A DNA stretch of 64,000 nt from Solibacillus sp. R5-41. GTDB taxonomy: Bacteria > Bacillota > Bacilli > Bacillales_A > Planococcaceae. The notes under the pieces were generated by a model that had not been told where the DNA came from, ran no database searches, and saw only the letters and a list, made by a program, of their open reading frames with translations. Location: assembly GCF_002736105.1 (NCBI RefSeq), contig NZ_CP024123.1, positions 1,604,001-1,668,000 on the forward strand, in the 5' to 3' direction. How positions within the stretch are numbered: the stretch's first letter is position 1; each line of letters opens with the position of its first letter. This document shows, piece after piece, positions 18,744 to 28,011 of the stretch. Made by a program: the position numbers and the translations under genes.

Positions 18744-19160
18744 AAACCCGAAAATTAAATAAATAAATTTCGTCTCGGTGTTATTAAATCCAGATATTGA
18801 ATTGTGAGGAGAAAAAGGAAGCTAGTAAAACGTTTAATTTAATAATTAACGCTTTAATTAATGAAAATAAATAAATTTAGGGTTTATTTGGTGGATGCGT
18901 CTACTCATCATTTTTAATGGGCAAAAATTCTTCAAGTAATTTCCTAAAAAAGCTTAAGCCAATGTAGAGTTACTAACAAAGATTCTTATAAGGTGTGGGG
19001 AAGTTAGGCAGGGTAAGCGAATGAGGCGCACAGCTTCTTTTGCATAAACCTGTACGACGTAGCTGTGTGCTTTATGCGAAGCAAGCCTGAATTTTTCAAT
19101 TGTGATTCAAAAAAAATCTTGCAAGGGGTGCACAAACAATTTTCCATCTATAGATTAAAA
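18744..19160. other. Intergenic region with a long stem-loop
   Basis: No gene seen. GCGCACAGCT near 19027 pairs with AGCTGTGTGC near 19065 around a roughly 30-base loop that contains GCATAAA; TTTATGC follows the stem, which allows a second pairing. No T run follows, so it does not look like a plain terminator. Confidence 0.4.
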
Positions 19161-19162
19161 AA

Positions 19163-19201
19163 AACAGAGTGAACGAAAAACGATGTTCACTCTGTTATTT
19201 T
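19163..19201 (-). terminator. Terminator of the DUF2252 gene
   Basis: CAGAGTGAAC (19165-19174) pairs perfectly with GTTCACTCTG (19185-19194); on the minus strand it is followed by a TTTTTTTT run. Confidence 0.85.
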
Positions 19202-20491
19202 TTAACTAAATGTGTCATTTACCCACTCTTTAAATAACTCATAGTCGGAGTAGACAATTTCTTTATAGTGCATCGCTTGTAAAGTTACGCTTTCGATAAA
19301 ATAATCTTTGTGTTTGCCGATTGCGATTAAAATCGCATCTTCACTATGGTAAGTAAATACATCAGAATAATCGATATCTGCACGTGCATGAATTTTAGCA
19401 GCAATTTGTCCCATAATCGAGGTTGTCACAAAATAATCGTCCAGATCCGTATAGTTTTTCGGCTTTACTTTTTTCTTATATGGAGAACGCTCTCGAATAT
19501 AGTATTCCTGTCCATCCATTGTGACATAAGCTAAATGTGGATCTTCTAAATGGTGCATGGCCTTTTGCGTCCCGACAACACGTGCGCCTTGGTGCTCATA
19601 ATGGGTCCAAAATGTTTTATGATACGGTAAGAAATATGCAGGAATAGCTGTACGTACCTCTTTCATCTCAAGTACTAAATCTCCTACGCCAAGTGCGTCA
19701 GTCGCACCATCTACTAAAATATAATAGCGTTTTAAACCAATCGAAGCTGTTCCGGAACCGTATTTAATAGCGATATCTTTGATGGAATAGTTTGGTAAAG
19801 TCTTTGTGATGGCTGCAATTTCTTCATTAGATACAGGTTGCACTTCATCATTCCATAAGAAAACACGATTTCCATCTTCATTGATATGCGTAATATCTTG
19901 TAATAGATGCGAATGCTGTCTTTTTTCGAGCTTTTTCAACACTTTTTTTATTGGACCTTTTGTATTGTTTTTCGTAAACGTCAATGTAAGCGGGTCGTCC
20001 TGTTTGCGTTGGAATCGTGTTAACTGACTGATATAGCTACGCAGGAAATGATGGATGGCCATTTCTTGAGCGCCATTATGTAAACCTTGTTCTTCGATAT
20101 ATAGCGCGATACTGACACTCATGCGGATAACATCGTATAAATACGAACCTACATAGCCTTCGTCAAAATCATTGACATCATAAACAATGTCACCTGTTTC
20201 ATTTTGAAATGCACCAAAGTTATCCATATGCATATCGCCTTGAATCCAAGTAGGCTTTGCATCTGGCGTATGGAATATAGACGGCGTTTTTGTCATGTCA
20301 TAATAAAATAAATACGCACTACCGCGGAAAAAGCGGAAAGGGCTGTCGAGCATAGTGCGATATTTCTCCAAACGCTGCTCCTCACTTAAAGACATGCATT
20401 GTACATCAAATTCTTCAAAAATTGTTTTAAGCTGATCGTGCCTTAAAAACTTACGAGTGTGTTTTACCTGTTCTAATAACATGCTTCCCAT
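19202..20491 (-). CDS. DUF2252 family protein
   Basis: A 429-residue cytoplasmic protein of the DUF2252 family, which has a protein-kinase-like fold of unknown substrate. Kinase-like landmarks are GDMHMDNFG (about residue 120) and the acidic DVNDFDEGY, equivalent to a catalytic loop and metal-binding Asp. AAAGGATG precedes the ATG. It stands alone with its own terminator. No substrate can be inferred. Confidence 0.85.
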   Translation of the reverse strand: MGSMLLEQVKHTRKFLRHDQLKTIFEEFDVQCMSLSEEQRLEKYRTMLDSPFRFFRGSAYLFYYDMTKTPSIFHTPDAKPTWIQGDMHMDNFGAFQNETGDIVYDVNDFDEGYVGSYLYDVIRMSVSIALYIEEQGLHNGAQEMAIHHFLRSYISQLTRFQRKQDDPLTLTFTKNNTKGPIKKVLKKLEKRQHSHLLQDITHINEDGNRVFLWNDEVQPVSNEEIAAITKTLPNYSIKDIAIKYGSGTASIGLKRYYILVDGATDALGVGDLVLEMKEVRTAIPAYFLPYHKTFWTHYEHQGARVVGTQKAMHHLEDPHLAYVTMDGQEYYIRERSPYKKKVKPKNYTDLDDYFVTTSIMGQIAAKIHARADIDYSDVFTYHSEDAILIAIGKHKDYFIESVTLQAMHYKEIVYSDYELFKEWVNDTFS

Positions 20492-21051
20492 TAATCAACA
20501 TCCTTTCAAAGAAAGTATTTTTACTCAATTATTCGGTATTTAATCCACACTCCCCACCAAGGAAGTGATTGTGAAGAAGTGCGTGAAATTACTTTTCCGC
20601 AATAAAACATTATTGATTTTCAGTGAAAATTACTTTGGAACTATTTTTTTATCTTGATATAACGAATTATTAGGAACAATTTCGATGCGAATCCTCCTGG
20701 AATTTCTTGTTCACTTACCGTTCGTTCCTAACAATAAAAAGCCGAACCTCTACATCGAACGCAAAAGTGGTAGCTATTTGCTTGTCTCTTGATTAATAGT
20801 GATTACCCGGTAAAAAAACATCTTCATCTCAGCAATATATATTGCATATATCGTGTTTAGTTTTACCGGTAGAGAAATACAAATAAATATAGCTGAAGTT
20901 ACAAAAAGTGGCATTTGATAATTACCATATAAATGAATTGTAAAGTAAATCCGAATGGCTGTCAGTTTAATTTTATGAATAATCAATTCATATTTCGTTG
21001 TATTAGATGATATAATTTACTTGAATTTACCATTTGATAAGGGGTGTTTTA
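20492..21051. other. Intergenic region
   Basis: No convincing gene. A 70-codon minus-strand frame (20774-20986) lacks a ribosome site and looks random. A weak promoter for the next gene is TTCATA (20987) with TATAAT (21011-21016), spacing 18. Confidence 0.4.
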
Positions 21052-21222
21052 ATGGATTATGAAGTGGCGTTTGCGTATGGTAGTGAAGGTTTAATTACAG
21101 ACAGTGTAAATGGTGTGGATGAAATTACGGTAGAGGATGGGGCCTATTTCTTCTTCGATTCAGACGAGGAAATGATTTATAGCGCACCATTGGTAAGTGT
21201 AGTATACATTAAGCGAGTTTAG
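21052..21222 (+). CDS. Small acidic hypothetical protein
   Basis: A 56-residue acidic protein (MDYEVAFAYGSEGLITDSVN; then VDEITVEDGAYFFFD, ending SVVYIKRV). It is predicted beta-rich and soluble. The ATG at 21052 follows AAGGGG at seven bases and a TATAAT box about 35 bases upstream, so the gene looks real. I do not recognise a family. Upstream in-frame codons lack a ribosome site. Confidence 0.6.
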   Translation: MDYEVAFAYGSEGLITDSVNGVDEITVEDGAYFFFDSDEEMIYSAPLVSVVYIKRV

Positions 21223-21299
21223 GGTTTAAAGTGGCTCCTTATAAAATAATTTTCTAATGTTTATCTTCAACTAACAAACGAGGGAAGAATCTAAGAAAA

Positions 21300-21765
21300 T
21301 GATGAAAGTAAACGGAATTCAACACGAAGCACAGCCGCATGACTTGACGCTTATGGACATTGCCGTTCCTACCATTAATAGGAAGAAGTCCTTGTCCACA
21401 TTTAATCTGTTGGTGTAGGGAGTCATGATGGGTGTTTTATTGATAGGCGCGGCGCTTCCTTTTGTAGGTTCGGTACCGAGAAAGTCGTACATTATCTAGA
21501 AGCGACATGGGCTGAACAGGTGCGGCTACTGATGCCAAATGGTGTTGATGATGCACTGGCCATTCAACCGGGAACAAGCTTAACAAGTATGAAAATCGTA
21601 AAGGATGGTGGCAAAGTCGTCACGATTTCAGGCGATCAATTTGAAACCGAGCGACAGATTACCACCGAGCAAATTACGCAACTTCCGGAAATACAGAGGG
21701 AGTTAGCTACATTAACAACCAAAGTAGCTGAGGGGCGCATCCGCATGTCGTTTAGAATGAAATGA
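21300..21765 (+). pseudogene. Frameshifted remnant of an unknown gene
   Basis: An ATG pair opens a frame (MKVNGIQHEAQPHDLTLMDI) that stops at TAG after about 40 codons; a hydrophobic piece (MMGVLLIGAALPFVGSV) appears in the middle, then the last frame reads FGTEKVVHYLEATWAEQVRL and runs through GKVVTISGDQFETERQ to RIRMSFRMK. Together they suggest one decayed protein of about 150 residues with a central membrane helix. Family not recognised. Confidence 0.5.
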
Positions 21766-21778
21766 ATGCAGGAAATCA

Positions 21779-22066
21779 TTATCTTTCATCCAATGTCAGC
21801 ATCATTAATCTGTAAATAACAAACGTCCCAAGGTAAGCGCCAGTTACTAAGAAAACAGGGTTTAAAAAAAGGCCGTGAATGGTAGTCATAAATACAGCAT
21901 CATCAATAATGACTTGGTAAATAGACATTGAAGCGAGGCTACCAAAAATGATGATTGAAATAGTAGCTACAATATTAAAAAGCATTTTGAATTGATTGCT
22001 TTTTTGTTGTAGATAAAGCATAACAATCGGTACAACTATGCTCGAGATAACTAATAATAATTTCAA
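21779..22066 (-). CDS. Small membrane protein, unknown function
   Basis: A 95-residue protein with three hydrophobic segments (MKLLLVISSIVVPIVMLYL; IVATISIIIFGSLASMSIY; PVFLVTGAYLGTFVIYRLM). It starts at TTG with AAAGGAG seven bases upstream. No known family is evident. It is convergent with the remnant before it. The real-gene call rests on the ribosome site and the consistent membrane topology. Confidence 0.6.
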   Translation of the reverse strand: MKLLLVISSIVVPIVMLYLQQKSNQFKMLFNIVATISIIIFGSLASMSIYQVIIDDAVFMTTIHGLFLNPVFLVTGAYLGTFVIYRLMMLTLDER

Positions 22067-22123
22067 ACAATCACTCCTTTATTTGTGTATTATTTTGCCC
22101 ATAATTATTTGTAGATAAACAAA

Positions 22124-22153
22124 AAGCCGCAGCGAATACAAGTGCTGCGGCTA
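22124..22153 (-). terminator. Terminator hairpin, one of three related copies
   Basis: GCCGCAGC (22126-22133) and GCTGCGGC (22144-22151) form a perfect stem; on the minus strand TTTTTGTTT follows. Closely related hairpins occur at about 27630 and 60545. Confidence 0.8.
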
Positions 22154-22189
22154 CTCTTGCTTAATGAAAGGTAACACCTAATTAACCTA

Positions 22190-22262
22190 TATTTTTTAAT
22201 TACCGGAAAATAGATGTCGCAAATTTTCCCCTCATCTGCCATACACCGAACATCGTAATCTT
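22190..22262 (-). pseudogene. 3' remnant of a GyrI-like effector-binding gene
   Basis: On the minus strand it reads YDVRCMADEGKICDIYFPV then IKK, which matches the C-terminus of the intact AraC/GyrI-like protein at 28012-28905 (YDDRCMEDEGKICDIYIPV). Only the last 25 or so codons survive. Confidence 0.75.
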
Positions 22263-22273
22263 AAAAGCAAAAG

Positions 22274-22318
22274 AAGCTGACGTAAAAGACTCATAAATTA
22301 ATCTTTTAGCGTCAGCCC
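22274..22318 (-). terminator. Terminator of the repeat-protein operon
   Basis: GCTGACG plus TAAAAGA (22276-22289) pairs with TCTTTTA and CGTCAGC (to 22316) with one bulged base; on the minus strand the stem is followed by TTCTTTTGCTTTT. Confidence 0.75.
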
Positions 22319-22333
22319 CGAATTTTATATTAT

Positions 22334-22675
22334 TTATTTAATGTGTAATTCTACCGAAGAGGGGTTTTTGCTGTTTTTTGATACTTTAATACCTGAGCTG
22401 CCATTTTTTTGAGTAATCTCAAAAATTACCTGACCCTTTACATTAGACACGTCTATTCTATAGACCCTCTCTGTTTCAGGCTCCAGTGTATCTATATGTG
22501 TAGGTTGGTCATCTACATAAACAGGTAATAATTCTTTTGTTGGGGAATTTTTACTGTATGCATTTATAGTGATTTGGCGACTAATTTTTTGGTTTTTATT
22601 TTTAACTTTCACATATATGCTATCGCTATCTTCCTCTCTAGGAATTGTACAGCGTGAGACAGTTGTGTTTGACAT
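22334..22675 (-). CDS. Hypothetical protein, partner of the hexapeptide-repeat protein
   Basis: A 113-residue soluble protein (MSNTTVSRCTIPREEDSDSI), probably a beta sandwich: alternating strands such as SIYVKVKNKNQ, ISRQITINAYSK, RVYRIDVSNVKGQVIFEITQK. No signal peptide. GGAGGAGG lies five bases before the ATG, and the gene follows the repeat protein by 26 bases on the same strand, so they form an operon. Only one cysteine is present. A role in the same structure as the repeat protein is an inference from linkage. Confidence 0.7.
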   Translation of the reverse strand: MSNTTVSRCTIPREEDSDSIYVKVKNKNQKISRQITINAYSKNSPTKELLPVYVDDQPTHIDTLEPETERVYRIDVSNVKGQVIFEITQKNGSSGIKVSKNSKNPSSVELHIK

Positions 22676-22701
22676 GTAGCCTCCTCCAATTCTTTTATTT
22701 T

Positions 22702-25700
22702 TTACTCTTTTTTGAGAGATTTAATAGCATCAAGTATAGCTTTACGATTATTACTCTCTCCTTGTAACAATTCATTTAACATAATAGTGAATTTTGAAAC
22801 TAGTTCTTCTTTATTGTCTGAATTTTGGTTACCCATTAAGCTTTGCATCATAATTAGTGTAGATAGAGTCATAGCTATATATCCAGCACTATTATCCGTT
22901 ACGTTGATAACGGTATTGTTTCCGTTTGTAAAGGTATTGTGCCCAGCATCAGCGGTAGCATCAGCATCAGCGGTAGAATCTGCGTCAGCAGTAGCGTCGG
23001 AATCAGCAGTAGAGTCAGCATCAGCAGTAGCATCGGAATCAGCAGTAGAAGTAGCGTCAGAGTCAGCAGTAGCATCGGAATCAGCAGTAGAAGTAGCGTC
23101 AGAGTCAGCAGTAGCATCGGAATCAGCAGTAGAAGTAGCGTCAGAGTCAGCAGTAGCGTCGGAATCAGCAGTAGAAGTAGCGTCAGAGTCAGCAGTAGCG
23201 TCAGAGTCAGCAGTAGCGTCAGAGTCAGCAGTAGCGTCGGAATCAGCAGTAGCGTCGGAATCAGCAGTAGAAGTAGCGTCAGAGTCAGCAGTAGCGTCAG
23301 AGTCAGCAGTAGCGTCAGAGTCAGCAGTAGCGTCAGAGTCAGCAGTAGCGTCAGAGTCAGCAGTAGCGTCAGAGTCAGCAGTAGCGTCAGAGTCAGCAGT
23401 AGCGTCAGAGTCAGCAGTAGCGTCAGAGTCAGCAGTAGCGTCAGAGTCAGCAGTAGCGTCAGAGTCAGCAGTAGCGTCAGAGTCAGCAGTAGCGTCGGCA
23501 TCAGCAGTAGCGTCGGCATCAGCAGTAGCGTCAGCATCAGCAGTAGCGTCGGCATCAGCAGTAGCGTCAGCATCAGCAGTAGCGTCAGCATCAGCAGTAG
23601 CGTCGGCATCAGCAGTAGCGTCAGCATCGGCAGTAGCGTCAGCATCGGCAGTAGCGTCAGCATCAGCAGTAGCGTCAGCATCGGCAGTAGCGTCAGCATC
23701 AGCAGTAGCGTCAGCATCGGCAGTAGCGTCAGCATCAGCAGTAGCGTCAGCATCGGCAGTAGCGTCAGCATCGCAGTAGCGTCAGCATCGGCAGTAGCGT
23801 CAGCATCAGCAGTAGCGTCAGCATCGCAGTAGCGTCAGCATCAGCAGTAGCGTCAGCATCGCAGTAGCGTCAGCATCAGCAGTAGCGTCAGCATCAGTAG
23901 CGTCAGCATCAGCAGTAGCGTCAGCATCAGCAGTAGCGTCAGCATCGCAGTAGCGTCAGCATCAGCAGTAGCGTCAGCATCAGCAGTAGCGTCAGCATCG
24001 CAGTAGCGTCAGCATCAGCAGTAGCGTCAGCATCGGCAGTAGCGTCAGCATCGGCAGTAGCGTCAGCATCAGCAGTAGCGTCAGCATCAGCAGTAGCGTC
24101 AGCATCAGCAGTAGCGTCAGCATCAGCAGTAGCGTCAGCATCAGCAGTAGCGTCAGCATCGGCAGTAGCGTCAGCATCAGCAGTAGCGTCAGCATCAGCA
24201 GTAGCGTCAGCATCGGCAGTAGCGTCAGCATCAGCAGTAGCGTCAGCATCAGCAGTAGCGTCAGCATCGGCAGTAGCGTCAGCATCAGCAGTAGCGTCAG
24301 CATCGGCAGTAGCGTCAGCATCAGCAGTAGCGTCAGCATCGGCAGTAGCGTCAGCATCAGCAGTAGCGTCAGCATCAGCAGTAGCGTCAGCATCAGCAGT
24401 AGCGTCAGCATCAGCAGTAGCGTCAGCATCGGCAGTAGCGTCAGCATCAGCAGTAGCGTCATCGGCAGTAGCGTCAGCATCAGCAGTAGCGTCAGCATCA
24501 GCAGTAGCGTCAGCATCGGCAGTAGCGTCAGCATCGGCAGTAGCGTCAGCATCAGCAGTAGCGTCAGCATCAGCAGTAGCGTCAGCATCAGCAGTAGAGT
24601 CGGCGTCAGCAGTAGCAGTAGCATCAGCGTCTACGTTAGAATCAACGTCAGCAGTAGCGTCAGCATCAGCAGTAGAGTCGGCGTCAGCAGTAGCAGTAGC
24701 ATCAGCGTCTACGTTAGAATCAACGTCAGCAGTAGAGTCAGCATCAGCAGTAGAGTCGGCGTCAGCAGTAGCAGTAGCATCAGCGTCTACGTTAGAATCA
24801 ACGTCAGCAGTAGAGTCGGCATCAGCAGTAGAGTCAGCATCGGCAGTAGAGTCAGCATCAGCAGTAGCGTCAGCATCAGCAGTAGCAGTAGCATCAGCGT
24901 CTACGTTAGAATCAACGTCAGCAGTAGAGTCGGCATCAGCAGTAGAATCAGCATCAGCGGTAGAGTCAGCATCGGCAGTAGCGTCAGCATCGGCAGTAGC
25001 GTCAGCATCAGCAGTAGCGTCAGCATCAGCAGTAGCGTCAGCATCAGCAGTAGCGTCAGCATCAGCAGTAGCGTCGGCATCGGCAGTAGAGTCAGCATCA
25101 GCAGTAGCGTCAGCATCAGCAGTAGAGTCAGCATCGGCAGTAGAGTCAGCATCAGCAGTAGCGTCAGCATCAGCAGTAGCGTCAGCATCAGCAGTAGCGT
25201 CAGCATCAGCAGTAGCGTCAGCATCAGCAGTAGCGTCAGCATCAGCAGTAGAGTCAGCATCGGCAGTAGCGTCAGCATCAGCAGTAGAGTCAGCATCGGC
25301 AGTAGCGTCAGCATCAGCAGTAGCAGTAGCATCAGCGTCTACGTTAGAATCAACGTCAGCAGTAGAGTCAGCATCAGCAGTAGAGTCGGCGTCAGCAGTA
25401 GCAGTAGCATCAGCGTCTACGTTAGAATCAACGTCAGCAGTAGAGTCGGCATCAGCAGTAGAATCAGCATCAGCGGTAGAGTCAGCATCAGCAGTAGAGT
25501 CGGCATCGGCAGTAGAGTCAGCATCAGCAGTAGCGTCAGCATCAGCAGTAGCGTCAGCATCGGCAGTAGCGTCAGCATCAGCAGTAGCGTCAGCATCAGC
25601 AGTAGAGTCAGCATCAGCAGTAGAGTCAGCATCAGCAGTAGCGTCAGCATCAGCAGTAGCGTCAGCATCGGCAGTAGCGTCAGCATCAGCAGTAGCGTCA

Positions 25701-26452
25701 GCATCAGCAGTAGCGTCAGCATCAGCAGTAGCGTCAGCATCAGCAGTAGCGTCGGCGTCAGCAGTAGCAGTAGCAGTAGCATCAGCGTCTACGTTAGAAT
25801 CAACGTCAGCAGTAGAGTCAGCATCGGCAGTAGAGTCAGCATCAGCAGTAGAGTCAGCATCGGCAGTAGCATCAGCATCAGCAGTAGAGTCGGCATCAGC
25901 AGTAGAGTCAGCATCAGCAGTAGAGTCGGCGTCAGCAGTAGAGTTGGCATCGGCAGTAGAGTCAGCATCAGCAGTAGCGGTAGCATCAGCGTCTACGTTA
26001 GAGTCAACGTCAGCAGTAGAGTCAGCATCAGCAGTAGAATCGGCGTCAGCAGTAGCGTCAGCATCGGCAGTAGAATTGGAATCAGCAGTAGCGTCAGCAT
26101 CAGAAGTAGAATCTGCATCGGCAGTAGAGTCAGCATCAGCGGTAGAGTCGGCGTCAGCAGTAGAATCAGCGTCAGCAGTAGAGTCAGCATCGGCAGTAGA
26201 ATTGGAATCAGCAGTAGAGTCAGCATCGGCAGTAGAATTGGAATCAGCAGTAGAGTCAGCATCGGCAGTAGAATTGGAATCAGCAGTAGCGTCAGCATCA
26301 GCAGTAGCTTTAGCATCAGCATCAGATGATATTCCCTGGTTCAACTCGCTATTTTCCTCATATATCCAGGGATTCCAAGCGTTACATCGCTTGCAACTTC
26401 TACTATTTTTTTTACACTCATAATTACAGTATTTACATTTTTTATTACTCAT
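22702..26452 (-). CDS. Giant Asp-Ala-Thr/Ser hexapeptide-repeat protein with zinc ribbon (frameshifted in this sequence)
   Basis: The N-terminus has a CX2C-X10-CX2C ribbon (CKYCNYEC then SCKRCNAWNPWIYEE), then about 180 hexads of the type DADATA/DADSTA with scattered SNSTAD and VDSNVDAD variants, then a unique C-terminal domain (GHNTFTNGNNTVINVTDNSA, a hydrophobic IAMTLSTLIMMQSLMG, and a charged helix ending AIKSLKKE). The uninterrupted frame stops at 23939 because of one-base deletions at about 23998, 23944, 23859, 23823 and 23771, each turning CATCGGCAG into CATCGCAG. The span is 3,751 bases; adding five gives 3,756, exactly 1,252 codons. No signal peptide; the repeats are extremely acidic and likely disordered or calcium-binding. 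A spore-surface or filament role is a guess. GGAG precedes the ATG by ten bases. Confidence 0.75.
22940..26315. repeat. 18-bp coding tandem repeat tract
   Basis: About 3.4 kb of 18-base units (on the plus strand, variants of GCATCAGCAGTAGCGTCA). Point variants arrange into higher-order blocks, the clearest being the recurring GTCTACGTTAGAATCAACGT element (minus-strand VDSNVDA) at about 24628, 24708, 24788, 24900, 25340, 25420, 25790 and 25990. Because 18 is a multiple of three, all frames stay open and give spurious frames such as MLTLLL and ASAVAS repeats. Confidence 0.95.
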
Positions 26453-26510
26453 CTAGTAGTTTCTCCTTTCTAAAATAATGGTCAAGCAGAAATAATATTA
26501 CTTGACGTTA

Positions 26511-26519
26511 TACAGTATG
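26511..26519 (-). promoter_or_regulatory. Possible sporulation (sigma-K-like) -10 element
   Basis: CATACTGTA on the minus strand fits CATANNNTA, about 58 bases before the repeat-protein ATG. An AC-containing -35 (GAACAA) lies about 15 bases further upstream, a little close. Suggestive only. Confidence 0.35.
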
Positions 26520-27282
26520 ATTTTGAAAATTATTGTTCTAGTTTGTTTGACTATATTACTAATTTATTCGTTTAAAGTTTATTAGACTGGTATCATCTCC
26601 TTTGAAACCGTAGTGGTGACGTATGGTCATTAGTCATTCTTATTCAATAAACCTGCCAGTTAATTGAACAAGAAATAAGATTCGCTCTATGAGATATCAA
26701 TCTTACAATTGCCATAGTTTCCTCCTCTACAGTAGCTATTATTTATAATTACCTACATTTCCTGAGTAGCCCGTGATAAAACCTCCTTTCTACAATCTAT
26801 ACTATGAATAGTTGTGCAAAGGAGAGGTGTTATCTATCCAATAAATATTATCTTTTGTTTAGAAATTTTAAAATATTTATTAATCTACATTTGCACAGAG
26901 GATTGATGTAGTAATAAATTTAAATATAAAAAAGTTGAAAAATGGGGATCCGACAAGAAGATAAAGGTATGTGTTCCATATATACGAATGTTTGAAGGAT
27001 TATCGAAAGCTCGAGTAACAAATAGCTTACCTTGAACACAATCTCAATAAAAACGAACGTGAATTAACACGTTTTGGGAATATATGATTTAGGAATATAA
27101 GGGTATGTACTTGGTGTTATTATAACTCTTGTTTTACTTGAAGAATGTCAAAATACGATTGGTTAATTGGATAAATTTACAAATATAGTGATATCATTAT
27201 CTTACTCAGCCTAAGCATGAAAAGAGTAGATGTCGAAAAATAAAGATGTATAGTTTAAATCTCACGGGGGACTTTCCCTTTA

Positions 27283-27382
27283 TATGCACCACACAAAACT
27301 CCTGAAGTTCATTGAACATTTGTTAATCAAATTCCAACAGGTTGACAAATTAATGTCCAGTTTTTTGATGGCAATGCATAGC
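27283..27382 (-). pseudogene. Remnant of a second copy of the 29722-29946 gene
   Basis: Plus-strand text such as CAAATTCCAACAGGTTGAC and CTCCTGAAGTTCATTGA matches 29850-29946 with substitutions and small gaps. Minus-strand translation is broken by stops and frame changes. Confidence 0.6.
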
Positions 27383-27844
27383 CATAACTCGTTCAGAGAC
27401 ATCAAATGTTGTACTAGCAACTGTGGTTTAATTGACTGCTATAAAGTTGGTTAAGTGTCAGAACTGGTGTAAGTACTACTAGACTGGCAATTCATGAATT
27501 GGAATAAAAATTTGGAGAAAATACAATAGGTCGCATTGCATGGGAATTATCGAGCTTGCAAGTACTGTAGTGGGGTTTGTGGGAATATGGGAAAAGGTAG
27601 TTACGATTATGTCCATGATCATTTGTAGATAATCAAAAAGCTGCAGCGAGTACAAGCGCTACAACTACCATTTGAATAATGAAAGGAGACAATCTAATTA
27701 TTGTATTTGTGGGGCAAATTTTTGTAACGAAGGGTAGTATAATGCGAGGGCTGAAGGATTATTATCAGTTGGTATAAATATAAAATTTTGTAAAATGTAT
27801 ATAGCTCTTAGAATCCCGGTTTTCATTTATTTTTGGGCGGATGT

Positions 27845-27925
27845 TTTTTAAGTATTTACTGTGAGTAGGTTTCTGATTTGCTTTATGGGATACTTGAGCT
27901 TTCCCATTCTTTTTTTATTGAGGAG
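27845..27925 (-). pseudogene. Remnant of a second DinB-like gene 3' end
   Basis: GGGATACTTGAGCTTTCCCA and flanking bases match the 3' part of the DinB-like gene (30870-30945, GGGATACTTAAGCTTTCCCA). Too short and mutated to code. Confidence 0.6.
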
Positions 27926-28011
27926 TATTAATTTATGGCTGGGGGAGGTGACATACAAAGTGAAAAAACGAATGCACATAAATTAATGCATTCATTTCTG
28001 TACCAATCCAA

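Larger units (their letters stand above)
26530..28011. other. Gene graveyard with decayed duplicates
   Basis: No intact gene. On the minus strand there is a small frame with AAAGGAGG near 26790 (TGYSGNVGNYK, like the start of a YjcZ-type sporulation peptide, then a stop). A ruined copy of the 29722-29946 gene lies at about 27283-27382, a copy of the 22124 hairpin at about 27625-27655, and a ruined copy of the end of the DinB-like gene at about 27845-27920. The rest shows nothing. Confidence 0.55.

Noticed and set aside
20774-20986. 70-codon minus-strand frame
   Set aside because: No ribosome site, AT-driven hydrophobic composition, no partner gene.
22899-23832. Long plus- and minus-strand frames coding MLTLLL or ASAVAS/SVRVSS repeats
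   Set aside because: They are frame shadows of the 18-bp coding repeat; a unit divisible by three keeps every frame open. Only the DADATA frame has a ribosome site and unique ends.
22940-26315. CRISPR array
   Set aside because: Regular repeats are present but there are no spacers; units are contiguous and code for protein.
25944-26423. 159-codon plus-strand frame MASAVESASAV
   Set aside because: Antisense shadow of the N-terminal half of the repeat protein; no ribosome site.
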